NCBI GenBank assembly: GCA_900321145.1
Contig: ONVB01000171.1
Span: 1 to 13,163, forward strand
Source: an uncultured Eubacteriales bacterium
Lineage (GTDB): Bacteria; Bacillota; Clostridia; Lachnospirales; Lachnospiraceae
DNA: 13,163 bases
Direction of reading: 5' to 3'
Made by a program: the position numbers and the translations under genes. Numbering within the stretch: position 1 is the stretch's first letter; every line of letters begins with the position of its first letter. This document shows positions 1-5,428 of this stretch, one piece after another. The notes below the pieces were generated by a model. It had not been told where the DNA came from and searched no databases. It saw only the letters and a program-made list of their open reading frames with translations.

Positions 1-1847
1 ACCGCGTTGCCCTTGGACTTGCTCATCTTCTGTCCGTCCTTGTCCAGGACATGTCCTAAGACTATGACATTCTTGAACGGTGCCTGATCGAAGATAAGTG
101 TAGATATAGCCATAAGGGAGTAGAACCAGCCTCTGGTCTGATCCACCGCCTCGCTTATGAAGTCCGCAGGGAAGTTGTCCTTGAATATATCTTCATTTTC
201 AAAGGGATAGTGCCACTGCGCAAAAGGCATGGAACCCGAATCGAACCAGCAGTCGATAACCTCCGGAACTCTCTTCATCTCCTTGCCGCAGTCGGGACAC
301 TTGATGGTCACCGCATCGATGTAAGGTCTGTGAAGCTCTATGTCGTCCGGGCAGTTGTCGCTCATGCTCTTTAACTCCTCGATAGAGCCTATGGCGTGAC
401 GCTTGCCGCATTCGCACTCCCATATATTGAGCGGAGTTCCCCAGTAACGGTTACGGGAAAGTCCCCAATCCTGTACATTTTCAAGCCATGCACCGAAACG
501 TCCCTTGCCTATGCCCTCGGGGATCCAGTTTACGGTGTTGTTGTTTGCTACCAGTCTGTCCTTGACAGCGCTCATCTTTATGAACCATGTATCTCTTGCA
601 TAGTAGATAAGCGGTGTATCACATCTCCAGCAGAAGGGGTAATCGTGCTCGAACTTCGGTGCATCGAAGAGAAGATCTCTGCTCTCGAGGTCAACAAGCA
701 CCTTCGGATCCGCATCCTTCACGAAGAGTCCCGCGAAAGGAGTCTCCTTGGTCATGTTACCCTTGCCGTCAACAAACTGTACGAACGGAAGGTCGTAATC
801 ACGGCCTACCCTGTTATCATCCTCACCGAATGCCGGTGCGATATGAACTATACCGGTACCGTCATCCATGGTTACGTAATTATCACATGTTACAAAATGT
901 GCCTTCTTGCCCTGCTTTGCTGCCGACTCACCCGCGCAGGCAAAGAGCGGCTCGTAGGACTTATGCTCTAAGTCCGTACCCACAAAGCGCTCAAGTATCT
1001 CATAAGGCTTCTTTTCTTTATCCTCATCGGAAGCATTCTCCAAAAGCTTGCCGAGTACCTTATCGAGCAGTGCCTCTGCCATGTAATAGGTCTTGCCGTC
1101 GATAGCCTTGACCTTCACATAGCTCTCCTTCGGGTTCACGCAGAGCGCCACATTTGAGGGAAGTGTCCACGGTGTTGTGGTCCACGCAAGAAGGTAAGCG
1201 TCCTCATCTGTACACTTGAACCTTACAACCGCCGAGCGCTCCTTAACGGTCTTATAGCCCTGAGCAACCTCGTGAGAGGAAAGCGGGGTACCGCAGCGCG
1301 GGCAGTAGGGAACTATCTTGAAACCCTTATAAAGCAGGCCCTGATCCCATATCTTCTTCAAAGCCCACCACTCTGACTCTATAAAATTGTTATGATAAGT
1401 GACGTACGGGTCGTCCATATCGGCCCAGAAGCCGACCTTGCCGGAGAATTCCTCCCACATGCCCTTGTACTGCCACACCGATTCCTTACACTTTCTTATG
1501 AAAGGATCCAGACCGTAAGCCTCTATCTGCTCCTTGCCGTCTATACCGAGCTCCTTTTCCACCTCGAGCTCCACGGGAAGTCCGTGTGTATCCCAGCCGG
1601 CCTTACGGATGATCTTGTGTCCCTTCATAGTCTGATAACGCGGGATCATATCCTTGATAACCCTCGTTAATACGTGACCTATATGCGGCTTGCCGTTTGC
1701 CGTAGGAGGCCCGTCATAAAATGTATAGGTTGGAAGATCCTTCTTCTCATCTATACTCTTCTCAAATATCCTGTTCTCTTTCCAAAACGAGAGCACACTT
1801 GCCTCACGCTCAGTGAAGTTAAGCTTTGTCGAAACCTTGTCGTACAT
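1..1847 (-). CDS. ileS: Isoleucyl-tRNA synthetase (type 2), N-terminal 615 residues
   Basis: This is the cytosolic class I synthetase that charges tRNA-Ile with isoleucine and edits mischarged valine. The ATG at 1847-1845 follows an AAGAAAGGA ribosome site. Visible in order: the HIGH motif at residues 55-58 (TANGKPHIGH), GWDTHGLPVE shortly after, the Thr-rich editing motif WTTTPWTLPSN from residue 222, the editing-pocket segment GTGIVHIAPAFGEDD around residues 330-344, cysteine pairs typical of zinc-ribbon insertions (CECG, CPDC), FDSGSMP, and KMSKS at residues 607-611. The frame is still open at base 1, so the anticodon-binding and C-terminal regions are missing; the family is usually about 1030-1050 residues. 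GWDTHGLPVE and DGQKMSKSKGN fit the eukaryote-like type 2 bacterial IleRS (type 1 has GWDCHGLPIE). The gene has its own promoter and is separated from upstream genes by a terminator. Identity is near certain; the subtype is inferred from motifs. Confidence 0.98.
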   Translation of the reverse strand, partial: MYDKVSTKLNFTEREASVLSFWKENRIFEKSIDEKKDLPTYTFYDGPPTANGKPHIGHVLTRVIKDMIPRYQTMKGHKIIRKAGWDTHGLPVELEVEKELGIDGKEQIEAYGLDPFIRKCKESVWQYKGMWEEFSGKVGFWADMDDPYVTYHNNFIESEWWALKKIWDQGLLYKGFKIVPYCPRCGTPLSSHEVAQGYKTVKERSAVVRFKCTDEDAYLLAWTTTPWTLPSNVALCVNPKESYVKVKAIDGKTYYMAEALLDKVLGKLLENASDEDKEKKPYEILERFVGTDLEHKSYEPLFACAGESAAKQGKKAHFVTCDNYVTMDDGTGIVHIAPAFGEDDNRVGRDYDLPFVQFVDGKGNMTKETPFAGLFVKDADPKVLVDLESRDLLFDAPKFEHDYPFCWRCDTPLIYYARDTWFIKMSAVKDRLVANNNTVNWIPEGIGKGRFGAWLENVQDWGLSRNRYWGTPLNIWECECGKRHAIGSIEELKSMSDNCPDDIELHRPYIDAVTIKCPDCGKEMKRVPEVIDCWFDSGSMPFAQWHYPFENEDIFKDNFPADFISEAVDQTRGWFYSLMAISTLIFDQAPFKNVIVLGHVLDKDGQKMSKSKGNA

Positions 1848-1952
1848 AACAAAAGTCCTTTCTTAATAATACTGCTCTGCGCTTACTATTCACCACTCTG
1901 CAACACACGCTCTTGAGCTTATATTCCGGTGGATCGTGAATAGGACGCACAC
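1848..1952 (-). promoter_or_regulatory. ileS 5' leader, about 105 nt, structured
   Basis: This is the predicted untranslated leader between the consensus promoter and the ileS start. The inverted repeat CTATTCAC (1936-1943 read on minus) / GTGAATAG (1886-1893 read on minus) would form an outer stem, with GCTC..GAGC inside it. GTCCT at 1942-1946 overlaps the 5' arm of that stem and is complementary to AGGAC in the Shine-Dalgarno sequence at 1855-1859, so two exclusive pairings are possible. Clostridial ileS leaders are often T-boxes, but I do not find the AGGGUGGNACCGCG element, and the leader is short for a canonical T-box. Regulation is therefore conjecture; only the complementarities are seen. 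Confidence 0.45.
1856..1864 (-). promoter_or_regulatory. ileS ribosome binding site
   Basis: AAGAAAGGA lies 8 nt before the ileS ATG and fixes that start codon. Its AGGAC portion (1855-1859) is complementary to GTCCT near the 5' end of the predicted leader (1942-1946). Confidence 0.8.
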
Positions 1953-1958
1953 TACGAA

Positions 1959-1987
1959 ATTATACCGTTTTACGCGGTTTGTGTCAA
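1959..1987 (-). promoter_or_regulatory. ileS promoter, consensus SigA type
   Basis: Read on the minus strand there is a perfect -35 TTGACA (1987-1982), exactly 17 bp of spacer, and a perfect -10 TATAAT (1964-1959). Transcription should start near 1953-1951. It sits immediately after the terminator of the upstream gene, so ileS has an independent, probably strong, housekeeping promoter. Confidence 0.92.
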
Positions 1988-1989
1988 CT

Positions 1990-2025
1990 AAAAACCCCCT
2001 GTAGTTGGCGCTACAAGGGGTTTTT
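1990..2025 (-). terminator. Rho-independent terminator of the DUF4153 gene
   Basis: A 15-bp stem (arms 1990-2004 and 2011-2025) with a 6-nt loop, flanked by A5 on one side and T5 on the other. The single non-Watson-Crick position is G-U when transcribed from the minus strand but C-A from the plus strand, so the structure favours minus-strand transcription. It lies 50 bp after the stop codon of the upstream gene. Confidence 0.93.
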
Positions 2026-2074
2026 AATTACAATTTAGCGACTGACCACCGATCAGTAACGATTTTTATGGGGA

Positions 2075-4018
2075 CTATGGCTTCAGTACATACCCCTTGA
2101 TGTTTATTTCTTCATATCCCGATTTCGTATATGCACAGGATATATATGTAACAACCAGTCTTGTTCCGTCGGTGGCAGTCAGGGTTCGCGGAAGCTCAGC
2201 CTGAGTTGCATGCTTGCCGTTCTTGTACTTCTCATCCTGCATCAGATCGTCTAACAGAGCAGACAGATCCACGGTTACACTTCCGCCCTCATAATCAAGA
2301 CTGTATTGCTTAGCGTCCTCAAGGCTTATACTGTCGTCATATCTGTAATTATCTATCATGTACATACTGCTTGCACCGGCTACGGAAATCTCTCCCTCAT
2401 AGCGGCTCCGGCCTGCCGACAGGTATATCTTCCGTTCATGATTGTAAGCATGATCATCGTCAGAATACCCGTATCCGTCATCCTTCTTGAGTGTGATCTC
2501 GTAATCGGGCCCGAGCATATCCCCATCCTCTAAGTACCTCTTGCCGTACATATTGTACTTAAGCACCCTGTAGTTTGAGAGATCATGCTCAGCTTCAAAC
2601 CTTGCCTTCTGTGATATGTATTCAAGCCTGAGAATGTTTGTAAAAGGACACAGCACCGCAAGGAAGAACATCACAAGCACGGCATATAGGTAATCCTCGT
2701 ATCTGTCATGGAGCTTTATCTTCTCTTTCTTTCCCCGAAGCTTTAAAACCAGATTATAGATCGGCTCCCAGGCTATATATATCACCTGTGCGATCATAAA
2801 CCACACGCCCATCAGTCGATCCGAGGTAAGCCCATAATCGTGGATGCGAACTCCCAGGCAGTACAGCTCAAGCAGGATCAGAGGTGCGTAGATATATTTC
2901 ATATATATGATAAGCTTATCGTAAAATGTCTTACTGCTCCTTGCGTGAGAGACTGTCTTCTGTTCCCGTATCGGAGTTTTAAGCTTGTCTAAAACGGTCT
3001 GATCGATAAACGGCTGCTCTGTGCTTACCGGCCCGAGTCCGCCCCACTTTGTTGTAAGCTCCGATGCTTCGCTTTCCGATGGGACCATGCCTGCCGGCGT
3101 TACATTTCCTTCCGGGCTCGCGGCTTTATCATCCGGCACGTACTCACTGTAACTACCCGCATCAAGCTCCGCCCTCACGTAAGAGTACGCCGCTGTCCAG
3201 ATGCACACACCGATTGCAAATAAACCTGCACAGATCCCAAATACACTGTTTGAAGGAAAATCCCAAGTAATGATAAGCTTAAATATATAAAGGTATATGA
3301 TTGCCAGAGCAACCGTATAAAGAGGAGTCAGCGCATACATCACAAGGCCGCGGGAGAACTTCGAGTCTTCCTCCTCGTCCACATTCAGGCAGATCAGCAT
3401 AAACGGAGTGTAGACCGTGCCCATAAGCAGATACTCTATGGTCCCGAGTATCCTCCACTCTTTTATGTCGACAAGCAGGTTGTCTACAAGCTCCAGAATG
3501 ATCAGAAAACCTAAGTTTAGCACAAGCACTATGGTAAGCAGACTTGTAAATGAGAAGATAAGCTTCACCGCATACTTCTCGAAGGTAAGGTCACTGTCCT
3601 TGACAAGCCTGCGCATGGCAAAGCCGATAAGTATGATAACTGCAAAAACTATGCTCGTTATGAGGTAGTACTCCGTGAAATCACTCTCGGCATCCTCGAT
3701 CATATGAATCGCCATCGTCACTAACCCTGCTGCCGACGCGGCTATAATATACGCAGCCGACAGCTTGCTTTTAGTGACCTTTTCCCTGCTCTTTGACTTC
3801 AGCACGGTCTCTGCAAAAAATGTACAGCACACGAAGAAGCCCAGGAAATTATACACATCTTCCAGCGATTCCGTTTCAACCACATCCAGGCTGTCCAGGC
3901 AACCCAAGATAGACAGCACTATGACAGCTATCACGGTAACCGCATATCTCTTTATGACCTCCACATAGCTTTCCCGCTGACGGGATATAAACTCCTGTAT
4001 CCTGCTCATACTACTCAT
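2075..4018 (-). CDS. DUF4153 family multispanning membrane protein
   Basis: The product is an integral membrane protein of unknown function. About 11 hydrophobic segments are visible, roughly at residues 24-40, 55-73, 86-106, 117-136, 149-175, 192-212, 225-249, 257-278, 371-391, 401-421 and 441-462. The family-like hallmarks are the PLYTVALAIIYLYIFKLIITW segment followed by FPSN, and the YGLTSDRLMGVW / LCPFTNILRLEYISQ pair in the second bundle. Between the bundles is a polar cytoplasmic or external loop (about 280-365), and a hydrophilic C-terminal domain covers 470-647. No signal peptide or enzymatic motif was seen. The first ATG (4018) is only 1 nt from the AGAGGA box; the in-frame ATG at 4009 (Met4) is 10 nt away and may be the true start. 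A strong terminator follows. Family assignment is from remembered patterns; function is unknown. Confidence 0.8.
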   Translation of the reverse strand: MSSMSRIQEFISRQRESYVEVIKRYAVTVIAVIVLSILGCLDSLDVVETESLEDVYNFLGFFVCCTFFAETVLKSKSREKVTKSKLSAAYIIAASAAGLVTMAIHMIEDAESDFTEYYLITSIVFAVIILIGFAMRRLVKDSDLTFEKYAVKLIFSFTSLLTIVLVLNLGFLIILELVDNLLVDIKEWRILGTIEYLLMGTVYTPFMLICLNVDEEEDSKFSRGLVMYALTPLYTVALAIIYLYIFKLIITWDFPSNSVFGICAGLFAIGVCIWTAAYSYVRAELDAGSYSEYVPDDKAASPEGNVTPAGMVPSESEASELTTKWGGLGPVSTEQPFIDQTVLDKLKTPIREQKTVSHARSSKTFYDKLIIYMKYIYAPLILLELYCLGVRIHDYGLTSDRLMGVWFMIAQVIYIAWEPIYNLVLKLRGKKEKIKLHDRYEDYLYAVLVMFFLAVLCPFTNILRLEYISQKARFEAEHDLSNYRVLKYNMYGKRYLEDGDMLGPDYEITLKKDDGYGYSDDDHAYNHERKIYLSAGRSRYEGEISVAGASSMYMIDNYRYDDSISLEDAKQYSLDYEGGSVTVDLSALLDDLMQDEKYKNGKHATQAELPRTLTATDGTRLVVTYISCAYTKSGYEEINIKGYVLKP

Positions 4019-4019
4019 T

Positions 4020-4025
4020 TCCTCT
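4020..4025 (-). promoter_or_regulatory. Ribosome binding site of the DUF4153 gene
   Basis: AGAGGA is 1 nt from the first ATG (4018), too close for normal initiation, and 10 nt from the second in-frame ATG (4009). The spacing favours the second ATG, giving a protein 3 residues shorter. Confidence 0.55.
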
Positions 4026-4029
4026 GGTT

Positions 4030-4068
4030 TTATGCTTTATACTGTTCGTAAGGTAGTTCATCAGGCAT
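4030..4068 (-). CDS. Possible 12-codon leader ORF before the DUF4153 gene
   Basis: A short ORF reads MPDELPYEQYKA and ends in TAA, 11 nt before the first candidate start of the DUF4153 gene. An AGGA box lies 6 nt before its ATG. It lacks runs of a single amino acid, so it does not look like an attenuator peptide; it could be a translational-coupling leader, the relic of a longer C-terminus, or chance. I recognise no family. Confidence 0.2.
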   Translation of the reverse strand: MPDELPYEQYKA

Positions 4069-4109
4069 TATATTTCCTGCTTCACGCTTTCCTCATGCAT
4101 ATGAGAAGA

Positions 4110-4880
4110 TCAATCCATGCCGTCCTTCGTCTTGTCATAGAAGCACTTTGCCTTGTCGGACTTTATGGAAAATGTCTCGCCCTTTCTTACGAAGTTAACT
4201 TGAAATGCCTCAAGCTTCCTTGCATATCCGGCAGAACCCGCCTTCTCGCCGCTCTTAGCCCAGCCGAGCCAGCCAAACTTCTCCGAATAAGCTCTGTAGT
4301 ACATATCGTAGAGTGTTGCCACCTGACCTGATGCCTGAAGCTGTATCATCTCTACTCTCCTCGACATACCCTTTGTACCCGCGTAGGTCTTTGTGTCAGC
4401 TGTTGTCGCCCACTGTGTCCATCCCATCTTCTCTACATACGCGCGGTACCTGACCGCACCGGATACTCCGGAAAGCTGCATCTGTATCGTCTCCATTCGG
4501 AGGTTGTCGGTTGTACCTGCCATATCAGACGGCTTCGTGCCCGATACTTTTGCTGTTGACCACGCCATCCAGCTCTTCTTCTGCACATAAGCTCTGTACC
4601 TGAAGCCGATCTGCTTGATGGAGAACTTACCTGTGATGGTTCCCGTATAGTCTCCCTTACCTGTGACGGTAACGGTTGCACTTCCCACTTCCTTGTTGTT
4701 CTTATACGATACGGTGTAATCCTTATCCTTCTCAAGAGTCTTGTCATCGATCTTGACGGTTACATCCGGTGTTATAGCCTTGCCCGTGTAAGCATACACC
4801 GTTTTTGAGATAGTCAGCGTACTCTTCGATACATCCTTCTCCTCTTCGTATAAAAATACCTTCCGCCGTGTTATCCCTCG
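4110..4880 (-). pseudogene. 5'-truncated ChW-repeat surface protein fragment
   Basis: This is the C-terminal end of a secreted or cell-surface protein. The frame is open from an upstream TGA at 4881-4883 to the TGA at 4110-4112. An Ig-like all-beta domain begins about 4830 (STLTISKTVYAYTGKAITPD, later GKGDYTGTITGKFSI). Three ChW repeats follow, recognisable by YRAYVQKKSWMAW, YRAYVEKMGWTQW and YRAYSEKFGWLGW, each followed by a G-rich turn and an MEMIQLQ-like strand, at about residues 67-110, 116-158 and 167-204 counted from the GTG at 4799. ChW domains are associated with extracellular clostridial proteins. There is no signal peptide, no N-terminal catalytic or adhesive domain, and no ribosome site before the only early start (GTG 4799). 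The frame breaks exactly where the repeat region begins, so this is most likely a decapitated gene. Confidence 0.8.
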
Positions 4881-4905
4881 TCATTACGTGCCTTTCCGCG
4901 CCTTT

Positions 4906-4943
4906 CCGTGTCATTCTGAGGAACGCAGTGACGAAGAATCTTT
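4906..4943. repeat. 38-bp dispersed repeat, copy 1
   Basis: This segment (CCGTGTCATTCTGAGGAACG followed by CAGTGACGAAGAATCTTT) is identical to 4981-5018. It is an imperfect palindrome with ATTCT (4913-4917) and AGAAT (4935-4939) arms. Elements of the GTCATTCTGAG...GAAGAATCT kind occur as intergenic repeats in many bacterial genomes. A degenerate related stretch (CCTCGTCATTACGTG) lies just upstream at about 4876-4890, at the point where the ChW reading frame stops. Confidence 0.85.
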
Positions 4944-4980
4944 CCTTAAGTCTCTTTCGTGACAGTGATTCACTCCCTCA

Positions 4981-5018
4981 CCGTGTCATTCTGAGGAACG
5001 CAGTGACGAAGAATCTTT
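4981..5018. repeat. 38-bp dispersed repeat, copy 2
   Basis: Perfect copy of 4906-4943, direct orientation, period 75 bp. Arms ATTCT (4988-4992) and AGAAT (5010-5014). The 37 bp between copies (4944-4980) contain no gene. Two copies only and a palindromic, dispersed-type sequence argue against a CRISPR array. Confidence 0.85.
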
Positions 5019-5090
5019 TTCATGAAGCAATTATAACATATATACACCCCTCTGAAAATCACTTTACACAACAAAAAACCACTCCACTTT

Positions 5091-5357
5091 ATCCCGCTTG
5101 ACATTTTCAGGCAGATATATGAAAATAAGGACATACATACCGACCTTGAAGCATGGCTTTTCTTCCTTGCTTTCGACACCCCCGAGCGGATTATGAAGCT
5201 TATCGAGACTAAACCATACTTTAAGGAATGCTATGATGATCTGTACAAACTCGCTGAAAGCACAGAGAAGGTGATGAATATGTTCTCGGAAGAATTATAC
5301 GAGTTAGACAAAGGAACAGTGCAATATATGATCGACGAGATGCAACGATACCTTTGA
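5091..5357 (+). pseudogene. C-terminal remnant of a PD-(D/E)XK nuclease family transposase
   Basis: Plus-strand frame ending at TGA 5355-5357. The translation runs IPLDIFRQIYENKDIHTDLEA, then WLFFLAFDTPERIMKLIE, MFSEELYELDKGTVQYMIDE and MQRYL. The pattern IYENKDIHTDLEAWL followed by MFS.EL.ELD..TVQYMIDEMQ is characteristic of the distal part of Rpn-like PD-(D/E)XK nuclease transposases abundant in Lachnospiraceae. The catalytic N-terminal half is missing, no start codon or ribosome site is present, and the usual extended C-terminal tail is cut off, so both ends look lost. It is convergent with jetC and stops 7 bp before the shared stem-loop. The recognition is by pattern memory, but the match is extensive. 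Confidence 0.78.
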
Positions 5358-5363
5358 TAATCA

Positions 5364-5410
5364 AAATACGACTGTCTCACTATATACTTAGCGGGACAGC
5401 CGTATTTTTT
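5364..5410. terminator. Stem-loop terminator after jetC, bidirectional
   Basis: Arms AAATACGACTGTC (5364-5376) and GACAGCCGTATTT (5395-5407) form a 13-bp stem with an 18-nt loop, with a T6 run at 5405-5410 on the plus strand and TTTTGATT on the minus strand. The one imperfect pair is G-U from the minus strand and A-C from the plus strand, so it fits termination of the Wadjet operon better, although the U-tract is better on the plus side. Confidence 0.8.
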
Positions 5411-5428
5411 CATAATGTCACGGAAGCT

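Noticed and set aside
396..971. Long plus-strand ORF opposite ileS
   Set aside because: Antisense to unambiguous ileS coding sequence; the translation has no family resemblance and no ribosome site.
1848..1952. Canonical T-box riboswitch before ileS
   Set aside because: The AGGGUGGNACCGCG element, a leader terminator and enough length for Stem I are all lacking; only a weak UGGU similarity remains.
4067..4072. TATAAT upstream of the DUF4153 gene as a -10 box
   Set aside because: The hexamer at the matching -35 distance (TGAGGA) agrees poorly with TTGACA, so a promoter is not supported on sequence alone.
4092..4105. CTCAT/ATGAG inverted repeat as terminator of the ChW fragment
   Set aside because: Five-bp stem, low GC and no T-tract.
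4433..4747. Second minus-strand ORF of 104 codons overlapping the ChW fragment
   Set aside because: Different frame of the same DNA; composition is Arg/Ser-rich with no domain pattern, whereas the other frame shows clear ChW repeats.
4110..4799. GTG at 4799 as the real start of a 229-residue ChW protein
   Set aside because: No ribosome site before it, it begins inside the Ig-like domain, homologous-looking residues precede it, and a secreted family would need a signal peptide.
4906..5018. Two 38-bp repeats separated by 37 bp, resembling a minimal CRISPR array
   Set aside because: Only two copies, no cas genes, and the repeat resembles a common dispersed palindromic intergenic element.
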